Shown: positions 17,684 through 26,434, numbered from the stretch's first letter. The stretch is DNA of 64,000 nt from CAVPUA01 sp963828015 (GCA_963828015.1 CAWHCD010000004.1:992001-1056000); one strand, 5' to 3'. The notes: generated by a model from the sequence alone, not told the origin. Numbers and translations are program-made.

Positions 17684-18433
17684 GTGGCATATCCCGAAAA
17701 GGTTCTGGCCGACGACGAGCAGATCGTCGAACACCTGCATCCGCACTGGATCACCCTGGTGCCGGCGGTCTTCTGGTTCCTGGCCATCTGCGCCGGCGGC
17801 GGGGTGCTGATCGCGTTGATCCCGGGCAGTGGCACCGGCCACGAGGTGCTGCTGATCGCCATCATCGTGATCGGGCTGGCCCTGATGAGCTGGCTCTGCG
17901 TGCGGCCGGTGGTCACCTGGATGTCCTCGCACTACGTCTTCACGACCCATCGCGTCCTGATTCGGCGCGGCGTGCTGCGCCACGAGGGTCGCGACATCTC
18001 CCTGCAGCGCATCAGCGACGTCGGGTTCTCGCGATCGTTGTGGGACCGCCTGGTCGGCGCGGGCACCCTGACCATCGAGTCGGCCGGCGAGCACGGGCAG
18101 GAGACGCTGACCAACGTGCCTCATTCCGACCTGGCCCAGCAGACCTTGAACCGGCTCATCGAGCAGGATCACGACCGGCGGGCCTACGAGGCCGCGCACG
18201 GTCCGGGTCCGAACGCGCCTGGAACGCCGCCCGGTTATCAACCGCCCCCGCCCGGCTACCAACAGCCACCACCGGGATATCAGCCACCACCCGCGGGCTA
18301 TCAGCCACCGCCACCGCCGCCGGGTTACCAGCCTCCGCCGCCCGGTTACCAACAGTCGCCGCCGCCGGGATATCAGCAACCACCGCCTGGCTACCAGCAG
18401 TATCCGCCGACCACGCCCTACCCGCCGCAGTAG
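17684..18433 (+). CDS. PH-domain membrane protein with Pro-Gly-Tyr-Gln repeat tail
   Basis: The 249-residue protein has two transmembrane helices (about residues 25-48 and 55-75), a bacterial PH (bPH2/YdbS-type) domain (about 78-165, beginning YVFTTHRVLIRRGVL), and a cytoplasmic tail of about ten PPPGYQ-like repeats (residues 175-249). It matches the mycobacterial protein next to birA (Rv3278c). The repeat tail is low complexity and may bind proline-recognising partners (inference). The GTG start at 17684 follows GGAGGGG. Function is not established. Confidence 0.85.
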   Translation: MAYPEKVLADDEQIVEHLHPHWITLVPAVFWFLAICAGGGVLIALIPGSGTGHEVLLIAIIVIGLALMSWLCVRPVVTWMSSHYVFTTHRVLIRRGVLRHEGRDISLQRISDVGFSRSLWDRLVGAGTLTIESAGEHGQETLTNVPHSDLAQQTLNRLIEQDHDRRAYEAAHGPGPNAPGTPPGYQPPPPGYQQPPPGYQPPPAGYQPPPPPPGYQPPPPGYQQSPPPGYQQPPPGYQQYPPTTPYPPQ

Positions 18434-18462
18434 CGATCCGGGCCTCGCGCAGTCGCCCCCAA

Positions 18463-18581
18463 GAAATGACAAATCCCAGGCGTACGGGGGTTTCGCCTGG
18501 GATCTGTCATCTGGGTCTCGGCGGTCGGGGGAATCGCCGAGATCGTTTTTAGGTGGACCTGATCGCTCAGGGTCAGCGTCC
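18463..18581 (-). ncRNA. 6C-like small RNA with two C-loop hairpins
   Basis: Read leftward, the unit has a near-consensus promoter, a small hairpin (CCTGA/TCAGG, 18558-18571), then hairpin 1 with an 8-bp perfect stem (18516-18523 with 18535-18542) and loop ATTCCCCCGAC. Hairpin 2 has a 17-nt stem with one mismatch (18466-18482 with 18494-18510) and a loop containing CCCCC. Two strong hairpins with C-tract loops are the defining feature of the actinobacterial 6C RNA family. The loops here have five Cs rather than six, so the assignment is likely but not certain. The 3' end is placed just past hairpin 2. A simple bidirectional terminator is the alternative for hairpin 2 alone. Confidence 0.6.
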
Positions 18582-18587
18582 GATCTA

Positions 18588-18617
18588 AGTATGAGATGCC
18601 AACAAAGAACTTGTCAA
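18588..18617 (-). promoter_or_regulatory. Sigma-70-type promoter for the 6C-like RNA
   Basis: On the minus strand TTGACA (18617-18612, a perfect -35) is followed after 18 bases by CATACT (18593-18588, four of six to the -10 consensus and fitting the actinobacterial TAnnnT pattern loosely). No leftward protein gene lies downstream for over 1.5 kb, so it most plausibly drives the hairpin RNA. Confidence 0.55.
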
Positions 18618-18759
18618 GATCTTTTTAACACCGAACTCACTCTGCCGCGAGACGGTTCGGGTCGGCGCGGGTGACGGCACCCGTTGGGACGACCGCGGAG
18701 GCGCGCTGGCAGCGCGCGCGGCGTGTCGTACCCGTGGGCCGCCTCGGTCGGGGCGGGCG

Positions 18760-20340
18760 TCACTTCTCGCCGTAGTTCTTCAGGGGACTCGGGTTCTGGA
18801 TGCCGGGCGGAGCGTTCCACTTCTGCAGGCCGGAGCCGTTGCAGACCGCGACAACCACCTTGCTGATCTGGCTGCCCGAGCCGAAGAAGTCAGGGTTGGT
18901 GGCGTTCGGGTCGGTCGGCTGCAGGCAATACGGACCAGGCGACGCCGAACTGTCCTTGATGACGTAACTGGTCGCGTAGGTGCCGGTGTTGCCGTACACC
19001 GTCCAGGTCTGGTTGGCGGGCGTTGTGCCACCACACAGGGTCAACACCACGTACTGACCGGCGACCGTCGACTGCGGACTGGTCAGGCAGTACAAGCCTT
19101 TTGGATAGCTACTGTTCGTGCTGTTGGTGGTGATGCGCCCGCTGGCGCTGGTTGCGCTGGCGGCAATAGTCGGAAGCGCCCACAGCTGGTTCCAAGTCAG
19201 GTTGGCCGGGTTGGGGTTCTGCTTGCACGGCCAGACGATCATGTAGGACGAGGTTGGCACCTGGTTGGTCACGTCCAGGCAGCGGCCGAACTCCTGGAAG
19301 TTCACCAGGTTGCCGATCGTCGGCCCGGCGGCGCCGGCGCCGACCGCCGCGTCGGCGGAGAATGCCTCGATGTCATTGGTCGTGCCGCAGCTGCTCGAAA
19401 GCACGATCAAGCTGCCGGCGGTGTTCTCGGTCTGCACGTTGAAGCAGAGCGAACCCACGTTCGATCCATCCGACTTCGTATTCATGAAGTTAGCGCTGTC
19501 GTTGAAGCTCCACTGCTGCTGCGGAATTGTGTTGAGTGAGCAAGGTTGGAATGCGACCAGCGCCCCGGCGGCCGGGTTCGCTCCGGCATCCAGGCACAAC
19601 CCAAGCGGCTGGGTGCTGGTGACCGAGGCCGATAGCTCGAGCGTCAGGTTCGCGTTGTAGGCGAACTTCTGCGAGATCGCCCCGGACTTGCAGACCTGAA
19701 TCGTGACGATGGTGCCAACGGCTGGGTTACCGGTACCGGCGTCGAGACACATATCGGTGCTGGAGGTCTGGAACACGTGGATAGCCCCACCGGGGATGTT
19801 GGCGTTGCTCGTCTTGAAGATGTAGGTCGCTGTCAGCGTGCGGATCTGGCCAGCTGGGAACGAGCCGCTGGACTGGTCAGTGCCGAGCGAGGTGATTAAA
19901 GCAAAGGCGGGCGCGCTGATCGCGCCGCCGCCGACGATGCACTGCACCTGGTTGCTGGTGTTGGCCAGCCACGAGGCGCTCTGCCCGGTCGGGTCGTTCT
20001 TGTAGTAGACGACGGTCGTTTGGTAGTTCTCATTCGATGCCGCTGATGCCGACCCGGTCAGGGTGCCGCAGGGCAGCTTGGCCAACAGTCCGTTGCCGGA
20101 CGTGTCGCTGGCCGCGCGGATGTGGCCCATCATGATGTCCACGCCCGCCTCGGCCGCACTGAGTTCGTGCGTCTCGCGCCGGGTGTTGGTAGTAGAGGTG
20201 AGCTGAGTCAGTAGCATCGGCGTCATCAAAGCCGACATCAGCAGACCGATGACGACCACGAGCATGGCGAAGACCATCGAGCCCTCGTCCTCCCCGCGTC
20301 GCCGGCTGCGAGCGACGGCGCGGGTGATGATGCTCATCAT
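18760..20340 (-). CDS. PilX-like pilus protein with ricin-type lectin repeats
   Basis: The 526-527-residue protein has one N-terminal hydrophobic helix (about residues 22-45) followed by an ELSAAEAGVD segment, the layout of PilX-type minor pilins; Gly-Ser in EDEGSMVFAM could be the prepilin peptidase site, though no Glu at +5 is seen. From about residue 180 it has repeated CLDAG/CLD and Q-x-W-type units (QQQWSF, NQTWTV, LQKWN) of ricin-B beta-trefoil lectins, rich in Cys. It is probably a pilus-tip or cell-bound adhesin binding sugars (inference). ATG 20340 overlaps the stop of the previous gene; a second ATG follows at 20337. It is the last gene of the locus. Confidence 0.75.
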   Translation of the reverse strand: MMSIITRAVARSRRRGEDEGSMVFAMLVVVIGLLMSALMTPMLLTQLTSTTNTRRETHELSAAEAGVDIMMGHIRAASDTSGNGLLAKLPCGTLTGSASAASNENYQTTVVYYKNDPTGQSASWLANTSNQVQCIVGGGAISAPAFALITSLGTDQSSGSFPAGQIRTLTATYIFKTSNANIPGGAIHVFQTSSTDMCLDAGTGNPAVGTIVTIQVCKSGAISQKFAYNANLTLELSASVTSTQPLGLCLDAGANPAAGALVAFQPCSLNTIPQQQWSFNDSANFMNTKSDGSNVGSLCFNVQTENTAGSLIVLSSSCGTTNDIEAFSADAAVGAGAAGPTIGNLVNFQEFGRCLDVTNQVPTSSYMIVWPCKQNPNPANLTWNQLWALPTIAASATSASGRITTNSTNSSYPKGLYCLTSPQSTVAGQYVVLTLCGGTTPANQTWTVYGNTGTYATSYVIKDSSASPGPYCLQPTDPNATNPDFFGSGSQISKVVVAVCNGSGLQKWNAPPGIQNPSPLKNYGEK

Positions 20341-20972
20341 GGGACGACCCTTCCTTCGGTACACAAGGTCGCGGTGCTAGTCGTCTGGCTTGATGTACTC
20401 GTGGTCGATAGCGGCGCGTTGAGCGCGGTGAAAATGATGTCGGACTGGCGGATCGTGGCGTTGCTGTTGCTGCCGGTCTTCACCGCCAGGTTCACTTCCA
20501 GTCGCTGGAAGTTGTAGGTCGCGTCAGCTGCGTAGAAGGTGAACGGCGTACTCGAGCTGACCCCGGAGGCGAGCGGTTTCCAGGCCGTGGGTACCAGGGG
20601 CGTCATGCCTGACGTCCAGGTCCGTTCCTGCAACTGTCCGTTGGCCACGTGCACACGCAACTCGGTGCAGATCGCCGCGCCGGAGTTCGTCGTCTGGAAC
20701 TCGACGTACTGATCCGCTCCCACGAGACCCTGGGTGCTGATCCCGGAGGCATAGCGGATCTGCTTGTCCAGTCGCTGAAACGCCGTCACCGATTGCGATT
20801 GCGAGGTCGAGGTCGCTTCGGTGCGCTCCTCTGCGTTGTAAATCTGCTGGACGGCCGCGCTGAACAGCACCATTACGATGCTCATCACGGTCATCGTCAC
20901 GACGATGTCGATCATTGTGAAACCGTTGTCGCTAGCAGCACGATCGCGCAGCCGCCTCCACAGGGCGATCAT
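20337..20972 (-). CDS. PilW-like minor pilin
   Basis: The 211-residue type IV prepilin-like protein has a positively charged leader, cleavage site NG|FTMID and hydrophobic helix IVVTMTVMSIVMVLFSAAV. The usual Glu at mature position 5 is Asp. A C-terminal beta-rich globular part follows, with two Cys (ICTEL and LCTEG) that may bridge. Its start overlaps the stop of the PilV-like gene, and its stop overlaps the next start, so the three minor-pilin genes are translated as a unit. Such proteins usually prime pilus assembly at the tip. Confidence 0.8.
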   Translation of the reverse strand: MIALWRRLRDRAASDNGFTMIDIVVTMTVMSIVMVLFSAAVQQIYNAEERTEATSTSQSQSVTAFQRLDKQIRYASGISTQGLVGADQYVEFQTTNSGAAICTELRVHVANGQLQERTWTSGMTPLVPTAWKPLASGVSSSTPFTFYAADATYNFQRLEVNLAVKTGSNSNATIRQSDIIFTALNAPLSTTSTSSQTTSTATLCTEGRVVP

Positions 20973-22660
20973 CAGCTCACCTTCAAGGTGTAGGTGAAGC
21001 TGGCCGATACGCCCAGGCTGTCAGTGACCTTGATGACCACGGTGTATCCAGTCGAGTTGACCGTGGTCGGCGTGCCGGTGATCTTGCCGGTGGTGGTGCT
21101 AAAGGTCAGCGTCGACGGCAGTCCGGTGACGTTCCACGTCAGGGTGCCCGACCCGCCGGTGGCGCTCGGGGTCAACGAGTAGGCCGTGTTGTGCGCAACC
21201 GATGCAGTCGCCGCTGTGGGGCTGGTGATCTTAGGCGCCGCCGCAATGGTCCAGGTAAAGGTGACAGAGGAGGTGAAGCCCTGGGCGTCGGTGGCTTTGA
21301 CCACGACCGTGTTCGTGCCGGCGGTCGTCGGCGTTCCGGTGAACTTGCCTCCGGTGCTGAAGGCCAGGCCAGCCGGCAGGCCGGACGTGAGCGTCCACGT
21401 GTCGGGGTTGAACCCGCCGGTGTTGGCCAGTTGCAGGCCGCTGATAGCGGTGCTGACGTCGCCGACCTGCGAACCCGGGTTGGTGACCAATAGCGCCGCA
21501 TTGACGGCGATGTTGAACGTCGTCGTCGAGCTCAAACCGTAGCTGTCGACCACCTTCTGGGTGATCGAGAACGAGCCGGTTGCGGTCGGCGTGCCGGTGA
21601 TTATGCCGCTCGTCGTGTCGTAGGTGAGGCCGGCCGGAAGGCCGGTGATGGTCCACGTGTACGCCGGGGTACCGCCGCTCAGAGACGGGTTGATCGTATC
21701 GCTCTGGGTCAATTCCTCGAACTGGTTGCCGGGGGAGGAGAGGGCCGGCACCGCATTCACCGTCCAGCTGAAGGACGTGCTGCCCACCAGGCTGAAACCA
21801 TCGGTGGCGGTGACGGTGGCCGTGTAGCTGCCCGAGGCAGTCGGGGTCCCCGAGATGAGTCCGGTCGTAGCGGCGATCGTGAGGCCCGGCGGTAGGCCGG
21901 TGGCGGCCCAGGTGATCGAGGGGGCGCCGGTGGTGGCCACCATTTGCAGGGTGTCGGCGACCGTGACCTCGCTGGTTTGGGAACCCGGATTGGTCACCGA
22001 CGGGGCCGGCGCGGTTCCATTGGCTAGGAACAGCGGCTCTGAGGACGCCGCGCTGATCAACGTGGCCGAGACGTAGGAACAGGTCGAAGCAGCACAGCGC
22101 TTGTCATTCCAGGTGATTGCCACGATGACGCGGTAGTAGCACGCCGCGCCCGGTGACGGGGCCGTCCCGCAGGCACCGGTTGTATTGCCAGGAGCGGCCG
22201 CGCATGCGCCGCCGCCAGTGGGCTGCCAGCAGATGCCGATGTACCAGTTCTGGTTGTAGACGATGCCGTTAACGGTCACTTGCCGGTTCGTGGTGGGCAG
22301 CGTTGCGCTCGCGCCCGCACCGGCGCCCGCACTGACGCTGTAAGCCTCCTGCATGTCGGTGAGATAGGTGGCGACCCCCGAAACCGGACTGCCCCACTGC
22401 GCATCGGAGCTGGTCTTGTCCCGGTTCGCAGTGATGGCCTGGCCCGGCAGCGCACGGGCGCGCTCGATCGCGTCGTCGGCCAGTTGGGTCGCGACCTGGG
22501 CCGATGACTGGCGCGCGGTCGCGCTTACGGTGGTGACGAAGAAGGTGGCGAAGGCGGCCATCACGATGCTGATGATCAGCATCGCCATGATCATTTCGAT
22601 CATGGTGAAGCCGTCATCAGCGCCGTCCAGGCGCCTGTGCCACCGTGCCTTCGTCGACAT
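20972..22660 (-). CDS. PilV-like minor pilin fused to four Ig-like (He_PIG) domains
   Basis: The 562-residue protein begins as a minor pilin: leader, cleavage site DG|FTMIE with Glu5, a hydrophobic helix, and a pilin-like domain with several Cys to about residue 215. Four tandem repeats of about 86 residues follow (217-562), each with an NPG/SPG start, a W-x-x-TGLP-GL core and a SGTPT/TGTPT turn, typical of He_PIG putative-Ig domains. Standard PilV proteins are under 200 residues. The layout suggests a long adhesive stalk at the pilus tip (inference). It follows pilO by five bases. Confidence 0.8.
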   Translation of the reverse strand: MSTKARWHRRLDGADDGFTMIEMIMAMLIISIVMAAFATFFVTTVSATARQSSAQVATQLADDAIERARALPGQAITANRDKTSSDAQWGSPVSGVATYLTDMQEAYSVSAGAGAGASATLPTTNRQVTVNGIVYNQNWYIGICWQPTGGGACAAAPGNTTGACGTAPSPGAACYYRVIVAITWNDKRCAASTCSYVSATLISAASSEPLFLANGTAPAPSVTNPGSQTSEVTVADTLQMVATTGAPSITWAATGLPPGLTIAATTGLISGTPTASGSYTATVTATDGFSLVGSTSFSWTVNAVPALSSPGNQFEELTQSDTINPSLSGGTPAYTWTITGLPAGLTYDTTSGIITGTPTATGSFSITQKVVDSYGLSSTTTFNIAVNAALLVTNPGSQVGDVSTAISGLQLANTGGFNPDTWTLTSGLPAGLAFSTGGKFTGTPTTAGTNTVVVKATDAQGFTSSVTFTWTIAAAPKITSPTAATASVAHNTAYSLTPSATGGSGTLTWNVTGLPSTLTFSTTTGKITGTPTTVNSTGYTVVIKVTDSLGVSASFTYTLKVS

Positions 22661-22665
22661 CTTCT

Positions 22666-23304
22666 TCAGCTGCTCGACGGCGCCATGAATGCGTTGAATG
22701 AGACGGCCAAGCTGTAGCCGCTGGTGCTGCCGGTGGTGAGCGCGACCGAGGAGACCAAGACTGCTCTGGGCTGCTGGGACTGGAGTGCGGTCAGGAAAAC
22801 CTCGAGTTGGGCTACCGAGCCTGTTGCCGAAATGGTCATGGCGATCTGGTAGGCGCCGCCGGTACCAGCGGCCGGGTGGACCGGAGTCGTCGTTGTAGTT
22901 GTGCTCGTAGCCGAATCGGCGGCGGCCGCAGTGGGAGCGGGGGTTACGGCTTGGATGCCGGCCGGCGTGCTGATCGTGATTGCGGTGATAGACACGCTTG
23001 ATGCCGACCCGATCGATTGCAGGGTCCGCAAGAAGTTGGGAATATCTGCGGTTGTCGGCAGCGCCGCCTGATCAGCCGCGAGTTGCGCCTGGAAGACCGG
23101 CAGCTTCTGATTCTGCTTGGCCAAGGTGTCCAGGTGGGTCCGCTTGAGGCTCACACTCGAGAGCTGATCGTCAGCCTGGGAGCGCAGATCGGCCGCGGTG
23201 TGGTGCTGCGGCGAGATGAACATCAGGTAGCCGAAGGCGACGACGAGAAGTGAGACCACGCCGCAGCCGACCATCCACATCCGGTCGCGAGACATATTCA
23301 TCAT
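22666..23304 (-). CDS. pilO: Type IV pilus alignment protein PilO
   Basis: The 212-residue bitopic inner-membrane protein has a short cytoplasmic tail, one transmembrane helix (MVGCGVVSLLVVAFGYLMF), a coiled-coil stretch (about 35-75) and a ferredoxin-like C-terminal part containing a Thr-rich insert. PilO pairs with PilN to link cytoplasmic PilM to the pilus machine. The ATG at 23304 overlaps the pilN stop (TGATG). The longer frame running back to 23694 is the middle of frameshifted pilN and not part of this protein. Confidence 0.85.
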   Translation of the reverse strand: MMNMSRDRMWMVGCGVVSLLVVAFGYLMFISPQHHTAADLRSQADDQLSSVSLKRTHLDTLAKQNQKLPVFQAQLAADQAALPTTADIPNFLRTLQSIGSASSVSITAITISTPAGIQAVTPAPTAAAADSATSTTTTTTPVHPAAGTGGAYQIAMTISATGSVAQLEVFLTALQSQQPRAVLVSSVALTTGSTSGYSLAVSFNAFMAPSSS

Positions 23305-24019
23305 CAGTGACTCCGAGTTGCACTTGGGGTGGGAGAGGCCGTCACGAAGCGCCCACCAAGCGCGGTGGAGTTGATGTCGGCGTGCATGGAAAACGTCAGG
23401 GTCGAGCCGGTGCCGGATCTGGGCGCCCGATGCGTAGGGATTGGATAGCCCCTTCACCAGGCTCAGCGCGTCAAGGAAGGCGGCTATCGAGTTCTTGTCC
23501 GGTGCCGTTCCGGAGATCGTGAGACTGCCGACTGCTGCCGGGCCGGTGGTGCCGGGTACGGGCGTAGCTGATGCCGCGCCGGCCGTGGCCAGGGTGCCGG
23601 ACACCGACGTCAGCGTCACGCCAGCCGGGGCGGCCGCGTTGAGTGCGGGAAGCAACTGCCACCACTGCAAATCGTTGGCCATCAGTGCGCTCAAGTTTGC
23701 TGTTGATGGCCGCGGCGTCGGCTTGGACCTTCACCAGGTTGGCGTATGAGGCTTCCTTGTGGGTCAGCGACACCGACTGTTGTTCGGCCTGGTCGAGCGA
23801 GCTCTGAGCGTGGCTGGTCTGCTGTTTGGCCACGAAGTACCAGACCGCCGTGAGGACGAGGGCGCCGGCCACGATGGCGGCGGCGACCCGACGGACCTTG
23901 CGTGTCCGTCGTGCATCGGTGATTTCGGGCGGGAGCAGGTTGGCGGTGATCGGCAGCAGGCGCAGCGGATCGAGTTCGGGCTGCTCGGCTTCCGGCGCGG
24001 TCGACAGGGTGGCGGTCAT
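23304..24019 (-). CDS. pilN: Type IV pilus alignment protein PilN, two +1 frameshifts
   Basis: Three consecutive frames together give a full PilN: a cytoplasmic N-terminus with NLLPPEI (the PilM-binding motif, usually INLLP), one transmembrane helix (IVAGALVLTAVWYFV), a coiled coil, then LMANDLQWWQLLPALNAAAP in the next frame, and GTGSTLTFSMHADINSTALGGRF in the third as the closing strands. The shifts lie near 23695-23698 and 23420-23423, each explained by one extra base. Homology and spacing are intact across both, so sequencing error is likely, though a real null allele is not excluded. Start overlaps pilM by four bases. Confidence 0.8.
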
Positions 24020-25053
24020 GCTGCGGCTCCCAACGTGAGGCCGATCGAAATGGCCGCTGATGAGCGGTGGAGGGCCAACTGGTTGTGCTTACCGCGGCGG
24101 CGCGATTCCCGCAGTCGCATAAGGGGGTCGGCAAGGTAGACCTCGACGTCCAGCTCGCGCTGTAGCGCCTCGACCAAGCCCGGAATCAGCGCTGAACCAC
24201 CACACAGGCCGAGGCTGGCTACTTTTGACGTCGCCGGTCCCGCGCCGTTGCTGCTGAGGTAGGCGAAGGAACTGCGTAGCTCGCTGATCAGCGGGCGCAC
24301 AGCTTCATGGATGACCTCCGAGGCCATGAAGTTCTCGGTCGGCAGCAGGCCGAGCCGGCACTTCATCTCCTCGGCCTCCTCGCGGGTGACGCTGAGCCGG
24401 GTCACGATCGCCTCGGTGATGTCGGCCCCACCGCGGGGGATGGTCCGCACGATCCGCGGCTCGCCGTCGATGTGGATGACGATCGTGGTGGCGTGCGCAC
24501 CGAGGTCAGCCACGGCTTCGGCGTGGGCCCCGAGCCGAGCCGACGAGCGCAGCAGGGCGAAGGAGGCCAGGTCGACGCGCGACACGTGCAGGCCGGCCCG
24601 CTCGACCGCCCGCACCATGGTGAGTACCGAGTCCTTGGGCGCGGCGATCAGCAGTCCGCGCACGTCCTCGCCCTTGCGGGGCTTCTCCAGGGGATAGAAG
24701 TCCAGCATCGCCTTGTCGACCGGAATCGGCAGGATGTCGCGTACCTGGAACGGCAGCGACTGACGCAGCTCGCGCGCCGGCAGATTGGGCACCATGAGCT
24801 CACGAACCACGATCTGATGGCTGGTCACGCCGACAACAACGTCCTTGCTTTTGAACTTGTGCTCAGCCCACAGGTGCTTCAGCGCGGCGCTGACCGTGCG
24901 CTCCTCGTTGATCACGCCGCCCTGCACGGCCCCGGGCGGCAGGGACACCTGGCCGAAGTTGGTCACCACCGGGTTTTTGTTCCCCCGGGTGGTTTCGACC
25001 GCTCGGATCGAGGTCGAGCCGATGTCGATCCCGGTGAGGGTGATCGATGCCAT
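24016..25053 (-). CDS. pilM: Type IV pilus actin-like ATPase PilM
   Basis: The 345-residue FtsA/actin-fold protein has phosphate-1 motif GIDIGSTSIRAVE, VADLGAHATTIVIH (phosphate 2) and GLCGGSALIPGL (adenosine motif). PilM polymer or ring binds the PilN N-terminus and connects PilB/PilC motors to the assembly platform. The ATG at 25053 follows AGGAG and begins the homologous region; a much longer upstream frame antisense to other coding signals of pilD is not real. First gene of a pilM-N-O coupled set. Confidence 0.93.
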   Translation of the reverse strand: MASITLTGIDIGSTSIRAVETTRGNKNPVVTNFGQVSLPPGAVQGGVINEERTVSAALKHLWAEHKFKSKDVVVGVTSHQIVVRELMVPNLPARELRQSLPFQVRDILPIPVDKAMLDFYPLEKPRKGEDVRGLLIAAPKDSVLTMVRAVERAGLHVSRVDLASFALLRSSARLGAHAEAVADLGAHATTIVIHIDGEPRIVRTIPRGGADITEAIVTRLSVTREEAEEMKCRLGLLPTENFMASEVIHEAVRPLISELRSSFAYLSSNGAGPATSKVASLGLCGGSALIPGLVEALQRELDVEVYLADPLMRLRESRRRGKHNQLALHRSSAAISIGLTLGAAA

Positions 25054-25076
25054 GACTACTCCTAGCTCGTATTTCG

Positions 25077-25868
25077 TCAGACTGCGGCGGGAAGGAAGGA
25101 CGTGTACCAAGAGGCGAGCGGGGCGGTGATGAACAGGGCCAGCAGTGCGCCCGCGAGCATGTACGGCCCGAACGGGACTCGTAGGTTTCGGCCGGCCCGG
25201 CGCAGCAACAGCAGGGCGACGCCAGTGGCCAGGCCGATCAGCAGGCCGGCGAACGTGCCGACGACGACCGAGCTCCAGCTGTTCCAGCCGAGATAGAGAC
25301 CGAGTACGCCCGCCAGCTTGACGTCGCCGAAGCCCATGCCACTCGGGTAGACCAGCGCGAGAGCGAGGTAGAGGAACAGCAGCAGCAGCATGGCCAACAC
25401 TCCGCGCTCGGCCCGAAAGCCCGTGGCGCCGACGCCGGCCGGAAGCAGCATTAGCACGGCGACGACGTAGGACGGCAGCACGATGGCATCGGGCAGCCGG
25501 CGCACATCGAAGTCGATGAGGGCCAGCGCGATGGCGATCGCGGCCAGGTAGAGGTAGGCCGGCAATTCCAGGCTCAAGCCGAAGTGCATCGTCATGGCCA
25601 CGAACAGCAATGCCGTGCCGGCTTCGACGAGCGGATAGCGCGCGCTGATCGCGGTCTTGCAACCTGAGCAACGGCCGCGCAGGAACAGCCAGGCGAACAC
25701 CGGGATGTTGTGCCAGGGCTTGATCGTCATCTGGCAGGTCGGGCAATGCGAGCCTGGCGCGACGAGGGACTCCTCGCGCGGCACGCGGTAGATCACGACG
25801 TTGAGAAAGGAGCCGACCAGCAATCCGAACAGTCCGATTATCAGATATACCGGCGTCAGATCAGTCAT
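25077..25868 (-). CDS. pilD: Prepilin peptidase / N-methyltransferase PilD
   Basis: The 263-residue polytopic membrane aspartyl protease removes prepilin leaders and methylates the new N-terminus. The cytoplasmic zinc motif is complete (CPTC near residue 42 and CSGC near 68). The two catalytic Asp lie in ALIDFDVRRLPD and the GxGD-type FGDVKLAG, and eight or so hydrophobic helices are predicted. It would process the two major pilins directly upstream and the three minor pilins downstream. Confidence 0.95.
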   Translation of the reverse strand: MTDLTPVYLIIGLFGLLVGSFLNVVIYRVPREESLVAPGSHCPTCQMTIKPWHNIPVFAWLFLRGRCSGCKTAISARYPLVEAGTALLFVAMTMHFGLSLELPAYLYLAAIAIALALIDFDVRRLPDAIVLPSYVVAVLMLLPAGVGATGFRAERGVLAMLLLLFLYLALALVYPSGMGFGDVKLAGVLGLYLGWNSWSSVVVGTFAGLLIGLATGVALLLLRRAGRNLRVPFGPYMLAGALLALFITAPLASWYTSFLPAAV

Positions 25869-25910
25869 GGTGCGCTCCTCTCTGTGAGTGGTTGGGCGAG
25901 TTGGCGGGGA

Positions 25911-26357
25911 TTACCAGCACACGGTGCTTTGGGACTTCACTGAGCCGGCGGTAGCGCTGAAGTAGCAGTAATAGGTGCCGTTGCTACCGTGCGTGGTCTC
26001 CAGCTTGTAGCCGGTGCCGACCGTCGCGTAGCGGATCGCAGTAGCCGATGACAAGTTGGCCACGGACGTGCAGTCAGCCGAACCGTTGCTGAACTTGATC
26101 GCCGTCGCCGTCGAGGTCGTGGTGTCGATGGAGGTGGGGTAGACACCACTGTTGTCGCCTGAGCAGGACTCGAGGACTGAAATGGCGTTACGTGCGTCGG
26201 CGGCGGCGGACTTGTTCTCCGCCCCCTTCCGGTAGTTCAGGTACAGCGGGATCGCGATGGCGATGAGCACGCCGATGATCACAACGACGACGAGCAACTC
26301 GATGAGCGTGAAGCCTTGGTCGTCTCGCTCGGGTCGCAACATGTCTTGACGAGACAT
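25911..26357 (-). CDS. pilA: Type IV major pilin-like protein, copy 1
   Basis: The 148-residue prepilin has a 15-residue charged leader, cleavage site QG|FTLIELL with Glu5, and a hydrophobic helix nearly identical to copy 2. Its C-terminal globular part has Cys pairs (around SCSGD, ADCTS, YYCYF, VCW) likely forming disulfides. Good ribosome-binding site GAGGAG. Placed after copy 2, separated by a strong hairpin. Confidence 0.92.
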   Translation of the reverse strand: MSRQDMLRPERDDQGFTLIELLVVVVIIGVLIAIAIPLYLNYRKGAENKSAAADARNAISVLESCSGDNSGVYPTSIDTTTSTATAIKFSNGSADCTSVANLSSATAIRYATVGTGYKLETTHGSNGTYYCYFSATAGSVKSQSTVCW

Positions 26358-26396
26358 CGCACCGCTCCTCTGACAGAAGTTGGTTCATTACGAACA

Positions 26397-26434
26397 CGCC
26401 GGTGGGTGCATCGGCGCAGACGCACCCACCGGCG
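26397..26434 (-). terminator. Hairpin between the two pilin genes
   Basis: Perfect 13-bp stem (26397-26409 with 26422-26434, CGCCGGTGGGTGC and its complement) with a 12-base loop, between the stop of pilin copy 2 and the start of copy 1. There is no T-tract, so it may be a partial terminator or an mRNA-stabilising 3' hairpin that boosts copy 2 over the genes beyond. Confidence 0.6.

Noticed and set aside
25054..25746. Long N-terminal extension of PilM
   Set aside because: It overlaps pilD in another frame; homology and a good ribosome-binding site place the start at 25053.
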